From Lysobacteraceae bacterium (GTDB lineage: Bacteria > Pseudomonadota > Gammaproteobacteria > Xanthomonadales > Xanthomonadaceae): a DNA stretch of 46,961 nt. Below, in pieces: positions 1-8,847 of the stretch. The stretch spans positions 1 to 46,961 of the forward strand of contig JAIXVL010000103.1 in the NCBI GenBank assembly GCA_027483045.1, read 5' to 3'. Under the pieces are notes generated by a model. That model had not been told where the DNA came from, made no database searches, and was given only the letters and a program-made list of their open reading frames with translations. The position numbers were made by a program, and so were the translations under genes. How positions within the stretch are numbered: the first letter of the stretch is position 1; every line of letters starts with the position of its first letter.

Positions 1-44
1 CGCTGAGCATTCAGCGAAATCGTATTGGTGTTGATGATGCTCAT
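1..44 (-). CDS. fliC: Flagellin, N-terminal fragment (gene runs off the window)
   Basis: Only the first 14 codons are inside the window. They read MSIINTNTISLNAQ, the conserved flagellin N-terminus (typically M-x-x-I-N-T-N-x-x-S-L-N-A-Q), which forms part of the D0 helix that packs in the filament core. The ATG is at 44-42, preceded by a clear AGGAG ribosome site. A sigma-28 type promoter lies upstream at 143-169, as expected for a late flagellar gene. It follows flgL on the same strand, the usual place for a flagellin gene in polar flagellar clusters. Which flagellin paralogue this is cannot be told from the fragment. Confidence 0.85.
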   Translation of the reverse strand, partial: MSIINTNTISLNAQ

Positions 45-142
45 TGACGTGATCTCCTGGTCGGATGGTTCGCCGGTCTAGCCTAGGAACTGGCCGGGGC
101 CGCGGTGATGGGCCGTGACCCGGGCTCCCGCTGCTGTAACCA

Positions 143-169
143 GTAACGGCGTCCGTCGGGGAAGCTTTA
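143..169 (-). promoter_or_regulatory. Sigma-28 (FliA) type promoter of the flagellin gene
   Basis: On the minus strand the -35 element TAAAGCTT (169-162) is followed by exactly 11 bases and the -10 element GCCGTTAC (150-143). The FliA consensus is TAAAGTTT-N11-GCCGATAA. The -10 and the next four bases (GCCGTTACTGGT) are identical to those before flgM in this window, which supports both calls. The promoter sits about 100 bases before the flagellin start codon. Confidence 0.8.
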
Positions 170-194
170 GCCCCCCTCCGCCAAGAGATGTGAA

Positions 195-1418
195 TCAGCG
201 CAAGTAATTGAACAGCGACAGGCTGGCAATGCGCTGAAAGCTTAGCTGTGCCGCGTCCAAAGCAGTGCTTTGCTGGGCCAAACGACTGGCCGCCTCGGCC
301 ACATTGACGTCACGCAAGTCGGAAAGCGTGGACTTGAGAGTGACCGAAGTGGCCTCACGCAGCGCCTGGGCTTCGTCCACGCCCGAGAGGCGCGCGCCGC
401 CCGCAGCCCGCTTGTCGACGAAGTGGTCTTGGGCGGCCGAGATGTTGGAAAGCCCCACGAAAATCGCGTTCTGCTGGCGCACGCGCTCGGTCACCGTGGT
501 GGCCGGGGTCTCCAAGGCGGTGGCCAGCGCATCGATGGTGGCGAAGATGTCTTGCGGCGCAGCGGGCTCCACCACAAACACGTCGCCGGTGGCCGGGTCG
601 CCATTGAGCCGAAGCTGCAGGCCCTCAAAGGTGATGGTATCGCCCGGCGCGTAGGTGCCGGTTTGGGCAGGCACGAGGGGCGCGCCGCCAGCGTCTTGGA
701 TCACGTACGTGGTGGGCGAGGTAAAGGCAATGCGATAGCCCACGCTGCCGCCCGCGGCCCAAACAGCACTATCCACCACGCCAAAGGTGCCGAGCAGGCC
801 AGTACCGACATTGGTGGGGAACGCGGAGGCCCGAACCCGACCATCGCCGGTGGGCACGCGCATCCACACTTCGCTACCCGGCTCCGCGTCTTGTAGCGCC
901 AGCGAGGGCGCCACTTCAATGCGGCGCTGAGTTTGGTCACCCACGTAGGTCACGCCCGCAGCGGCATCCACAAAGGGCGGGCGGTCGTCTTGGGTGCCGC
1001 CGAACAGATAGCGGCCGGCAGCATCAGCACCGTTGGCAATGCCCAGCAGACCATCGCGAATCTGCCGCAGCTCACGCGCAATCGAGGCGCGATCGCTGGC
1101 ACTCAAGGGCGCGTTGGCTGCTTGAATGGTGAGCTCTCGGATGCGCTGCAAGGATTCACCGGCCTCGGCGAGATTGCTTTCCTGCAGGTTCAATCGATTG
1201 GCCAAGACATTGGCATTGAGGTCGAAGCGCTCCAGCTCGGCCAATGAACGGTCGATGGCCAAGGCCGCACCCGCCGCCAACGGATCGTCGGCTGCCGTGT
1301 TGACGCGGCGACCGCTGGAGATCTGGCTTTGTGTGTCGACCAACTCGGACTGCCGACGCAGCAGCTGCGCGACCGTGCTTTCGTACAGCGTGTTGCTAGA
1401 GATGCGGTTCAAGCTCAT
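195..1418 (-). CDS. flgL: Flagellar hook-filament junction protein FlgL (HAP3)
   Basis: FlgL forms the second junction ring between hook and filament, outside the cell. The 407-residue protein starts with a flagellin-like N-terminal helix (residues about 1-60, containing SSGRRVNTAADDPLAAG, typical of FlgL and flagellin) and ends with a flagellin-like C-terminal helix (TALDAAQLSFQRIASLSLF). The variable middle would form the surface domains. It lies 13 bases after flgK and is presumably co-transcribed from flgI. Length is normal for FlgL. Its place after flgK separates it from the flagellin gene, which starts after it with its own sigma-28 promoter. Confidence 0.95.
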   Translation of the reverse strand: MSLNRISSNTLYESTVAQLLRRQSELVDTQSQISSGRRVNTAADDPLAAGAALAIDRSLAELERFDLNANVLANRLNLQESNLAEAGESLQRIRELTIQAANAPLSASDRASIARELRQIRDGLLGIANGADAAGRYLFGGTQDDRPPFVDAAAGVTYVGDQTQRRIEVAPSLALQDAEPGSEVWMRVPTGDGRVRASAFPTNVGTGLLGTFGVVDSAVWAAGGSVGYRIAFTSPTTYVIQDAGGAPLVPAQTGTYAPGDTITFEGLQLRLNGDPATGDVFVVEPAAPQDIFATIDALATALETPATTVTERVRQQNAIFVGLSNISAAQDHFVDKRAAGGARLSGVDEAQALREATSVTLKSTLSDLRDVNVAEAASRLAQQSTALDAAQLSFQRIASLSLFNYLR

Positions 1419-1431
1419 GTCATCTCATCCG

Positions 1432-3315
1432 TCAGCGGCGAACCGCAGCAAGGAAGGTCTGGAATACATCGTTGGAAATCGAGATGACCTGCGCAGCGGC
1501 CTGATACGCCTGCTGAAAACGCAGCAGATCGGCCGCTTCCTCATCCAGATTTACACCGGAGAGTGATTCGCGCTGCTGTACCAAAGACTCATCGATGGCC
1601 GTCTGACTGGTGAGCGAGAACGTGGCTTCGCGCGCCGCCGAACCGATACGCGTGGTCAACGATCCCAGCGTGTCATTCATGGAGTTCGCGCCACCACCCA
1701 GGATGCGGCTGTCGTCCAAGTTGGCCCAGGCGCGCATATTGGTGTTGTCGCTGGAGTTGGCTGTGTTGGCCCCCACGCGGAAGACATCGCCGGTACGCGG
1801 CACGCCGTCCAACACCAAACGCCACCCGTTGGCGTTGATCGCCGCACCTGGCGTGTAGGCGGTGGCGGGTCCGCCGTTCAAGCTGTAGCTGGTGGGCGTG
1901 AGGAATTGCAACGTGGCGGGCGTGGCCAGGTTGGGGTCGTTGGGGTTGATCACATCCAGTGACACCACGCGTCCCGCGCCTAGGTTGGTGAGGTCGGCGC
2001 TAGGGCGAATACGGCTTGCTGCAGCAATGCGATTCGGGTCGTTGGTCGCCAACGAAAGGTCGCGCGCCGCATTGCTGGTGGGCTCAATCAGGAAGCGGTC
2101 GTTTGCAGCAGGAGCGCCCGAAACCACCACCGAGATACCGTTCGCCACGAATGGGCTGGCGATGGTGCCGAGCCCGGTCAGGGTGACCGGCACACCGTCT
2201 TCGGCGCGGCGCGCAGTCCAATTGGCGCCATCAAACCGAAATTCGAGAGGCGCACCATCCAGCTGGCTGATGTCGCTTACGGTGACTGCCAAATTGCCGG
2301 TGCCGGTGTTGTTCTGATTGGGCAGCGGAGCGGGTGCCAACAAGGCGAAGAAATTGCCGCCCACATTGCCATTCAAGTCCAAGCCGCTGGCACTGGTGCG
2401 GTTGACCGAGTCGGTCAGGGCCGTGGCAATGCGACCCAACTCCGCTCGATTGGCATCCACCAAGTCGGCGCGCGCACTGAGTGCGCCGCCCAGCTGCCCG
2501 CCCACACTGCCGGGACCCAGACGCACGGTTCCCGTAGTGGACTGCAAGGCAAGAATGTTGCGATCCGGGCGATAGTCGTCGCGCACGGTGGTGAAGCGTG
2601 AAGCCGTGCTGCCCACCACCAATGGCTGCCCACCCGCAGTGAACACGTTGAGTGAGCCGTCTTCCTGCGGCACGGTGGTCACGCCGGTCAGTTCCGCGAC
2701 TTGATTGATCAGGCGATCGCGCTGATCGAGCATGTCGGGCGAAGCATTACCCGGGCCCGCGCGGCTGACTTCGATATTGAGGCGGGCAATCTCCGTCGTC
2801 AGGCGATTCACTTCTTCCGCGCCGCCTGCAAGCCGCGCATCAATCTCGTTGTCGATCTGCTCCAAGCCCTGCTGCAACAAGTCGAATCGCGAAATCAAGG
2901 CCTCGGCGCGACCCAACAATTCGGTGCGAGCGGCTTGCGAGGCTGGCTCAGCCGCCACGCCTTGCGCGGCGTCGAAGAACGCCGACCAAGGACGCGCCAA
3001 ACCCGTAGTCGAGTCGGTAAAGAGTTGATCGATGCGGTTCGAGAAGTTATCGGCCACCTGAAGACGACCCACTTCACCGCGACTGTCGAGAAGGCGGTTG
3101 GTCACCAGCGAATCGGAGAGCCGCGTGATGCTATCGACACGCACGCCGGCGCCAACGTAAACACTGCGCGGGCCTTCGCCGGGGCGATTCACCAACTCCA
3201 CGCGCTGACGCGTATAGCCCTCGACAGTGGCGTTGGCGATGTTGTGGCTGGTGGTGTTCAGTGCGCGCTGGAAAGCCAGCAGCGCGCTCGTACCATTACC
3301 AAGAATGCTGGGCAT
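1432..3315 (-). CDS. flgK: Flagellar hook-associated protein FlgK (HAP1)
   Basis: FlgK makes the first junction ring on the distal end of the hook. The 627-residue protein has the expected N-terminal rod/hook-like motif (ALNTTSHNIANATVEGYTRQ, residues about 17-36) and the C-terminal coiled helix (VNLDEEAADLLRFQQAYQAA) that packs in the axial core. The middle is a long beta-rich region typical of the family. The start ATG shares one base with the flgJ stop codon (TAATG), so translation is probably coupled to flgJ. flgL follows after 13 bases. Confidence 0.97.
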   Translation of the reverse strand: MPSILGNGTSALLAFQRALNTTSHNIANATVEGYTRQRVELVNRPGEGPRSVYVGAGVRVDSITRLSDSLVTNRLLDSRGEVGRLQVADNFSNRIDQLFTDSTTGLARPWSAFFDAAQGVAAEPASQAARTELLGRAEALISRFDLLQQGLEQIDNEIDARLAGGAEEVNRLTTEIARLNIEVSRAGPGNASPDMLDQRDRLINQVAELTGVTTVPQEDGSLNVFTAGGQPLVVGSTASRFTTVRDDYRPDRNILALQSTTGTVRLGPGSVGGQLGGALSARADLVDANRAELGRIATALTDSVNRTSASGLDLNGNVGGNFFALLAPAPLPNQNNTGTGNLAVTVSDISQLDGAPLEFRFDGANWTARRAEDGVPVTLTGLGTIASPFVANGISVVVSGAPAANDRFLIEPTSNAARDLSLATNDPNRIAAASRIRPSADLTNLGAGRVVSLDVINPNDPNLATPATLQFLTPTSYSLNGGPATAYTPGAAINANGWRLVLDGVPRTGDVFRVGANTANSSDNTNMRAWANLDDSRILGGGANSMNDTLGSLTTRIGSAAREATFSLTSQTAIDESLVQQRESLSGVNLDEEAADLLRFQQAYQAAAQVISISNDVFQTFLAAVRR

Positions 3316-4385
3316 TACAGGCCTCCAATGCCGCCAGCGAACATCGTGTTGCGCACGGCGGGGCCGCGCGCGTCATCGATGTCGAGGCGTGCCAGTGCAC
3401 GTTCCAACGTGGGGCCATGCGCGATGGCTTCGATTTTTCGTGCATACGCCGGGTCAGTGGCGTAACCCGCGCGCTGCAGGCTTTGCGCAAAGCCACGGAT
3501 ATCGCTGCCGGCGTTCAAGGCTTCTGCGTAGCGCGGGCTTTTCTTCAGCAATGCGGCGTAGTCAGCAAAGCTCTGCTCAACGCCCTCATAAGCGCGGAAG
3601 CTGGCCTGCTCCATGCGGAATTCGCCATTGACGAATTCCTGCGTTTGCGTAGCGACTTTCTCGCCCTGCCAGCGGCCAGTGGCCTTGATGCCGAAGTAAT
3701 TGTTGGCGGTCTCGCCCTGCGCGCGAATGGTGCTGCGCCCCCAGCCGGTTTCGAGTGCGGCCTGCGCCACGATGGCGCGAGGATCGACGCCCAATTCGCG
3801 CCCAATCTTCTGCGCATGGGGCCAAATTTTTTCCACGAAGGCTTCGGCGCGATTCGCCGTCGGGCGATCTTCGGTCCCCACCACTGCCGCTGCGGCCTTC
3901 GCGGGCGTGCGCTGCACTGCCGGCGATAGACGCGGCACGTCTTCGGCGGCAATCCAGTTTTCGCGGGCCACCGGCGCACTGCGGGCGGCCAGCAATTCCA
4001 GAGGCCGCGCACTGAGCGGGCGCGCGTATTCAGTGAGCGGCAACATCGGCGCTGCAGGTCCGGTCTTCGCCCGGTTCAAGGGCAGCGGGCCTTCGGGCGC
4101 TGCGGGCACGGCGCCGCCATTTTGCTGCGAGAGCTGCCGCGCAATCATCGGGGCCAAGCCCAGACCACGGCCTTCGGTCAGCGATTTGGCGATCTGCTCG
4201 TCGTACAGATCACGAAACTGCCCCGCAGCACCGGGGAACATCGAATCGCCCTGCACCGTTTCGCGCATCTGCTTGATCATCATCTGCGCGAACAGGCCTT
4301 CCATGTCGCGCGCGACCTTGTTGATCTGCGCGGCATCGCTGGCCGTCGGCGCTTGCAGTGGAATGGGCTGGGAGTTCACGCGCAT
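3315..4385 (-). CDS. flgJ: Flagellar rod-capping protein / peptidoglycan hydrolase FlgJ
   Basis: FlgJ caps the growing rod and cuts peptidoglycan so that the rod can cross the wall. The 356 residues show two parts. The N-terminal rod-binding domain (about 10-110) contains ARDMEGLFAQMMIKQMRE. The C-terminal glucosaminidase domain (about 195-345) contains AQAALETGWG with the likely catalytic Glu, then NNYFGIKA and later SFRAYEGVEQSFADY. This is the dual-domain form found in gamma- and betaproteobacteria. The linker (about 115-190) is rich in Pro and Ala. It starts 9 bases after flgI and its stop overlaps the flgK start by one base. Confidence 0.96.
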   Translation of the reverse strand: MRVNSQPIPLQAPTASDAAQINKVARDMEGLFAQMMIKQMRETVQGDSMFPGAAGQFRDLYDEQIAKSLTEGRGLGLAPMIARQLSQQNGGAVPAAPEGPLPLNRAKTGPAAPMLPLTEYARPLSARPLELLAARSAPVARENWIAAEDVPRLSPAVQRTPAKAAAAVVGTEDRPTANRAEAFVEKIWPHAQKIGRELGVDPRAIVAQAALETGWGRSTIRAQGETANNYFGIKATGRWQGEKVATQTQEFVNGEFRMEQASFRAYEGVEQSFADYAALLKKSPRYAEALNAGSDIRGFAQSLQRAGYATDPAYARKIEAIAHGPTLERALARLDIDDARGPAVRNTMFAGGIGGL

Positions 4386-4394
4386 GGCGGCGGC

Positions 4395-5537
4395 TCAGAT
4401 GATTTCCAGCTCGGCGCGCAAAGCGCCGGCCTGCTTCAAGGCTTCGAGGATGGCGATCAAGTCGCCGGGTGCGGCGCCCACTTCGTTGACCGCACGCACA
4501 ATCTGATCGAGCGAAGTGCCGCCCTTGAACAGGAACATGCGCGAGCCGTCTTGGGTGGCGGTCACGGTGGATTGCGGCACGGCCACCGTCTCGCCGCCAC
4601 TGAAGGGTTCGGGCTGGCTCACCGCTACGTTCTCGGTGATGGTGACGGTGAGCGAGCCATGCGAGACCGCTGCCGGCAGCACCTGCACGTTGGAACCGAT
4701 CACCACGGTGCCGGTACGCGAATTCACGATGACCTTCGCGGCCATCTCGCCGGGGTCGAGCGTCAGGTTCTCGACGCGCGCCATAAAGGCCACACGCGCG
4801 CCCGGATCGGTCGGCGATTGCACCTGCACGGTGCCCGCATCGATCGCATTGGCCGAGGCTTCGCCGAAGGCTTTGTTCAGGGCTTCGACCATGCGACTGG
4901 CCGTGGTGAAGTCGGCCTGATGCAGATTGAGGGTGAGGAACCCGCCCGCGCCGCTCTGTGCCAAGGCATCGGGCAACGCGCGTTCAACAATCGCGCCATT
5001 GGGAATTCGGCCGGAACTCGGCACATTCACCGACACCCGCGAGCCATCGCTGCCCTGCGCGCCGAACCCGCCCACCACCAGATTGCCTTGTGCGATCGCA
5101 TAGACCTGGCCATCGGCGCCTTTCAGCGGTGCCATCAACAAGGCGCCGCCACGCAAACTCACGGCGTTGGAGATCGACGACACCGTGACATCAATGGCTT
5201 GGCCGGGCCGAGCAAACGCCGGTAGCTCGGCATGAATCGCTACGGCGGCGACGTTCTTCACCTGCGGGTTGATGCCGGGCGGAATCGTCACGCCCAGCTC
5301 GTCCAGCATGTTCTTCAAGCTCTGCGTGGTGAACGGCGATTGGCTGGTGCGGTCGCCGGTACCGTCCAAGCCCACCACCAAGCCATAGCCAATCAGCGGG
5401 TTTCCGCGCACGCCCTCGACTTGAGCCAGATCTTTGATGCGCTCGGCAGCAGAAACGGGCGCGACAAAGCCGGCCGAAAGCAGCGCGGTGGCGGCCAGCA
5501 GCGCGGATAGGAACCAGTGACAAACAGGACGGTGCAT
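4395..5537 (-). CDS. flgI: Flagellar P-ring protein FlgI
   Basis: FlgI assembles the P ring around the rod in the periplasmic peptidoglycan layer. I place the start at the ATG at 5537 (MHRPVCHWF...), giving 380 residues with a signal peptide ending near [13 protein letters not shown] ribosome site GGAGAG lies 6 bases before it. Family motifs include [29 protein letters not shown] and, near the C-terminus, [21 protein letters not shown] (shown here in parts). An upstream in-frame codon at 5594 would add 19 residues before the signal peptide and overlap the promoter, so I reject it. A sigma-54 type element at 5578-5594 serves this gene directly. Confidence 0.95.
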   Translation of the reverse strand: MHRPVCHWFLSALLAATALLSAGFVAPVSAAERIKDLAQVEGVRGNPLIGYGLVVGLDGTGDRTSQSPFTTQSLKNMLDELGVTIPPGINPQVKNVAAVAIHAELPAFARPGQAIDVTVSSISNAVSLRGGALLMAPLKGADGQVYAIAQGNLVVGGFGAQGSDGSRVSVNVPSSGRIPNGAIVERALPDALAQSGAGGFLTLNLHQADFTTASRMVEALNKAFGEASANAIDAGTVQVQSPTDPGARVAFMARVENLTLDPGEMAAKVIVNSRTGTVVIGSNVQVLPAAVSHGSLTVTITENVAVSQPEPFSGGETVAVPQSTVTATQDGSRMFLFKGGTSLDQIVRAVNEVGAAPGDLIAILEALKQAGALRAELEII

Positions 5538-5577
5538 TTGGGTCTCTCCAGCGGTATCGGCCGCTCGGGCAGGAACT

Positions 5578-5594
5578 TGCAAGTCCCGGGCCAA
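5578..5594 (-). promoter_or_regulatory. Sigma-54 type promoter of flgI
   Basis: On the minus strand TTGGCCCG (5594-5587), four bases, then TTGCA (5582-5578) match the -24/-12 consensus TTGGCACG-N4-TTGCA with one mismatch. The -12 element lies about 40 bases before the flgI start codon. This fits flgI-J-K-L being a separate unit here, because an opposing gene lies between flgH and flgI. Confidence 0.72.
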
Positions 5595-5717
5595 ACTCGG
5601 GTGTGACGCGCTGAAAGCGGCTTGCTGACTCGGAGCCGGGCGGTTTTCCTACACAACAGGCGGAAATTGCGGCGCAAGGTCGCGGCGAGTCACCCACCCG
5701 CCCAACGGAGAACCCCC

Positions 5718-6488
5718 ATGCGTCCCTCGTCCCTCGCCCCCGCCACTCGGCTTTTCTTGGCCGTCCTTGTTGCCCTCGGCGCCACTGGCACCCTTGCCGC
5801 CCCTACACGCTCGGCTCCGCCCTCGCTTACGGCTGAACTTACCGACGATGACGTGGGCGATGCCGCCAGCTTTGGTCGTGGCGCCAACTGGTTGGGTCTG
5901 GTCTCAGGCTTCATTGAACTCGATGCCGATTGCAGCCCAATCACGCCGACAGACCCGCCGCGGACCAACTGCGTCGTGCTTAACCCGGCCCCGGCGGCCA
6001 CCAGCTTCGATCGCCCGGACCTGGACGTCATCACCCTGCCCGGCAAAAGCACCAAGAGCCTGCTCTGCCACTGGCAAACGCCGATCGCCAACGTCATCTC
6101 GCGCAACACGACCGGCGCAAATGCGAACGCGCGCATTTCCATTCGCCCGTACTACCGCATTGAAAGCGAAGTACTGGCCGACCCCACCCTGATCAACCCC
6201 GTGACGGGACTGCCCTTCGCCGGGTCCTTCGAGCAGAGCCTGACGGCGATCAACGACCTGCAAACCCTGTCGCCCGGACACTCCCAGAGCCGCCTCTACA
6301 CCTTCACCCGTACCTGCATTGGCGGTGTCATCAGCCGCAGCTTCTTGGTGCAGTCCTTGGGCCTTACTGACGAACAGGCCAAGCAGTTCTTCCGTAAGCC
6401 CATCACCATTCGCTATGGCTTGCGTGGCACCGCGCAACTGGTCGAGTTCGCCACCATCAATGTGGGTACGCGATTCCTTGGCGACTAA
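5718..6488 (+). CDS. Secreted protein of unknown function inside the flagellar cluster
   Basis: I do not recognise this 256-residue protein. The start at 5718 is supported by GGAG nine bases upstream and by the signal peptide that follows at once (basic start, hydrophobic ATRLFLAVLVALGATGTLA, likely cut after the Ala pair near residue 27). The mature part has four Cys, in the contexts DADCSP, TNCVV, LLCHW and RTCIGG, which could form two disulfides. It has no membrane segment after the signal and no motif I can name. It lies on the plus strand between flgH and flgI, against all neighbours, 36 bases from the flgH stop. A periplasmic or extracellular role is inferred from the signal peptide only. 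Confidence 0.75.
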   Translation: MRPSSLAPATRLFLAVLVALGATGTLAAPTRSAPPSLTAELTDDDVGDAASFGRGANWLGLVSGFIELDADCSPITPTDPPRTNCVVLNPAPAATSFDRPDLDVITLPGKSTKSLLCHWQTPIANVISRNTTGANANARISIRPYYRIESEVLADPTLINPVTGLPFAGSFEQSLTAINDLQTLSPGHSQSRLYTFTRTCIGGVISRSFLVQSLGLTDEQAKQFFRKPITIRYGLRGTAQLVEFATINVGTRFLGD

Positions 6489-6524
6489 CCCGCTTCGCGC
6501 CAGTCGGGCTCGCGACGCTTGGCT

Positions 6525-7223
6525 TCAGTTCGGAAACCAAGCGCCGTTGAAGAAGCGATCCAGCCAGCCCATCGCGTTCGAGCGCGCGACCGGGCCGCGA
6601 CCGCCGTAAACGATGCGGGCGTCTGCCACGCGATTGCTGGCCACCGTGTTGTCGGGGCCGATATCGGCGGGGCGAATGATGCCCTGCACCTGGATCAGCT
6701 CATTGCCCTGATTGAGCGTGAGCTCTTTGCTGCCTTGAACGACCAAGTTGCCATTGGGCAGCCGCTGCACCACCTGCGCAGTCAGCGTGCCGGTGATCTG
6801 GTTGCTCTGCGTGGAGTTGCCGTCGCCCGCAAAGTCGCGGCTGCTGGTGAGTGAGTTATCCAGAATGTCTTGGCCGCTCACCGTCACCGGCGCACCGAAC
6901 ACCGTGCCCGAGGTGGTGTTGGTCGATTCTTTGGTAATCGCTGTATTGGCTCGCGTGCTGGCCTGCGTGCGCTCGCTCAAGGTGATGGTCACGATGTCGC
7001 CCACTTCGCGTGCCTTGCGGTCGCTGAACAAACGCATTCCCGGCCCTTCGCGATAAATGGCGCCCGAGGTGGGCACGGCGGTGGGCTGTACCGGCACCTG
7101 CATCACGCTTAAAGGCGCCAGCGGCTGCACATCCCCGCGCACGGTCGCCCAGCAACCGGACAACAGCGCAGTAGCCGAAGCAAGTGCTGCCATGCGGGCA
7201 AATTGGGAAAGCAAGCGGTTCAT
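6525..7223 (-). CDS. flgH: Flagellar L-ring lipoprotein FlgH
   Basis: FlgH forms the L ring, the outer-membrane bushing of the flagellar rod. The 232-residue protein has a lipoprotein signal peptide with a clear lipobox (ALLSGC, Cys at about residue 24) so it should be lipidated. The family core motif RLFSDRKAREVGDIVTITLS is present at about residues 65-85, and the ring domain continues to a C-terminus with the conserved GRGPVARSNAMGWLDRFFNG pattern (given in short). It lies 29 bases after flgG and is the last gene of the flgBCDEFGH unit, because the next gene downstream is on the other strand. Confidence 0.96.
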   Translation of the reverse strand: MNRLLSQFARMAALASATALLSGCWATVRGDVQPLAPLSVMQVPVQPTAVPTSGAIYREGPGMRLFSDRKAREVGDIVTITLSERTQASTRANTAITKESTNTTSGTVFGAPVTVSGQDILDNSLTSSRDFAGDGNSTQSNQITGTLTAQVVQRLPNGNLVVQGSKELTLNQGNELIQVQGIIRPADIGPDNTVASNRVADARIVYGGRGPVARSNAMGWLDRFFNGAWFPN

Positions 7224-7252
7224 GAGATTTCTCGCTGCACGTGTTCGGCGGA

Positions 7253-8038
7253 TTACACGTTGTTGTTGAGGTAGCTCAGCATCTGGTCGGTGGTGCTGAT
7301 GGCCTTGGCATTCATTTCGTAAGCGCGCTGCGTTTCGATCATCGTCACCAGCTCTTCGACGGTGTTGACGTTCGAACTCTCGAGTGAGCCCTGCACCAGC
7401 AACCCGATACCGGCCTGGCCCGGCGTACCGGCCTGTGCGGGGCCCGAGGCGCCGGATTCGAGGTAGAGGTTTTCGCCCTTGGCCAACAAACCGGCGGGGT
7501 TCACGAAATCGGTGAGGGTGAGCTGCCCGACTTCTTGCGGTGCGCTCTGGCCGGCGATCTGCACCGTGACCGTTCCGTCGCTACCAATCGAAATGGCCTG
7601 CGCGCCCTCTGGAATCTGGATGCCCGGCTGCACGGTGTAACCCGAGTTGGTCACCAGCTCGCCCTGCGCATTGATCTGAAAACTGCCGTCGCGCGAATAG
7701 GCTTCCGTGCCGTCGGGCAACAAGACTTGGAAGAAGCCGCGACCGTTCACGGCCACATCAAGCGCGTTCCCGGTTTGCAACAAGTTGCCCTGAATATGCG
7801 ACTTGGCCGTACTAACCACGCGCACACCGGTACCCAACTGCAAGCCCGAGGGCAGATTGGTTTGCTGCGAACTTGCGCCACCTGGCGCACGCACTTGCTG
7901 ATACAGCAGGTCTTCGAAGCTGGCGCGATCGCGCTTGAAGCCGGCCGTGTTCACGTTGGCCAGGTTGTTGGCCACCACCGACATGCGCGTTTGCTGCGCG
8001 TCGAGGCCGGTCTTGGCAATCCACAGGGCGGGGTTCAT
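7253..8038 (-). CDS. flgG: Flagellar distal rod protein FlgG
   Basis: FlgG builds the distal rod. The 261 residues are normal length for the family. The N-terminal motif [20 protein letters not shown] followed by [20 protein letters not shown] is characteristic, as is the C-terminal [20 protein letters not shown] motif of the rod/hook family. The middle contains the hook-like domain region ([20 protein letters not shown]). It lies between flgF (24 bases upstream) and flgH (29 bases downstream) on the same strand. Confidence 0.97.
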   Translation of the reverse strand: MNPALWIAKTGLDAQQTRMSVVANNLANVNTAGFKRDRASFEDLLYQQVRAPGGASSQQTNLPSGLQLGTGVRVVSTAKSHIQGNLLQTGNALDVAVNGRGFFQVLLPDGTEAYSRDGSFQINAQGELVTNSGYTVQPGIQIPEGAQAISIGSDGTVTVQIAGQSAPQEVGQLTLTDFVNPAGLLAKGENLYLESGASGPAQAGTPGQAGIGLLVQGSLESSNVNTVEELVTMIETQRAYEMNAKAISTTDQMLSYLNNNV

Positions 8039-8062
8039 GGCGGTACTCGCTGTTCGAAAGGG

Positions 8063-8809
8063 TTAGCGCGCGCGCAACAGCGCGTTGGAGGCTTGAGCGT
8101 TTTCGTCACCGCTACGGATGACTTTCAAATTCATTTCAAACTGTCGCGACAGGCTGATCATCTGCACGAGTTGCTCGGTGGGATTGACGTTGCTGCTTTC
8201 CAGCACGCCGCTCATCAATACATTGCCCGTGGCCTGCGTGGCGGTCTCTTCTTCGGGCAGACGAAACAGACCGTCTTCGCCGCGAGAAAGCTTGGTCGGG
8301 TCGGTCTGCACTACGCCGATGCGCGCCACGTTCTGCGCTTGGCCGCCGGCCTCGCCCTGCGGAACGATCGACACGGTGCCATCGCCGCCGATCGACAGGC
8401 TTTGGAATGGCGGAATCGCAATCGGTGCGCCGGAATCATCGAGCACCGGCTGGCCGCGGCCGTTGGTGAGTCGCCCGGTGGCGTCCAACTTCAAATCGGT
8501 TGCGCGGGTATAGGCGGTCTTGCCGCCCTTGTCGCCCACGGCCATCCAGAGGTCGGCGCCATTCAAGGCGAAGTCGAGTGGATTGCCGGTGGTTTGCAAG
8601 CTGCCTCCGGTGGCGTCGAAGCCACCGATGTCGCCCATCGTGTACGTGCGCGACTTCACTCCTTCGCCTGGCGAGGCGAAGGCTTCGGTGGCGTGCAGCA
8701 GCGCCTTGAAGCCGGTGGTGCCCACGTTGGCCAAGTTGTGCGACACCGCGGCCTGCGCACGCAGGCTGGCCTGCGCACCGGTCATTGCGACGTAGAGAGC
8801 CTTGTCCAT
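8063..8809 (-). CDS. flgF: Flagellar proximal rod protein FlgF
   Basis: FlgF is a proximal-rod subunit. The 248-residue product starts with MDKALYVAMTGAQASLRAQA and VSHNLANVGTTGFKALL, and ends with the axial-protein motif SSNVNPTEQLVQMISLSRQF. It carries the short middle domain expected for FlgF (GNPLDFALNGADLWMAVGD). It lies 38 bases after flgE and 24 bases before flgG. Its order between flgE and flgG matches the standard flgBCDEFGH arrangement. Confidence 0.96.
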   Translation of the reverse strand: MDKALYVAMTGAQASLRAQAAVSHNLANVGTTGFKALLHATEAFASPGEGVKSRTYTMGDIGGFDATGGSLQTTGNPLDFALNGADLWMAVGDKGGKTAYTRATDLKLDATGRLTNGRGQPVLDDSGAPIAIPPFQSLSIGGDGTVSIVPQGEAGGQAQNVARIGVVQTDPTKLSRGEDGLFRLPEEETATQATGNVLMSGVLESSNVNPTEQLVQMISLSRQFEMNLKVIRSGDENAQASNALLRAR

Positions 8810-8847
8810 GGTGGTACTCCCGCTTCAGTGCGCGTCGGTTACACCGA

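Noticed and set aside
4122-5225. Long plus-strand frame opposite flgJ and flgI
   Set aside because: Same reason; the minus-strand genes have full family motifs.
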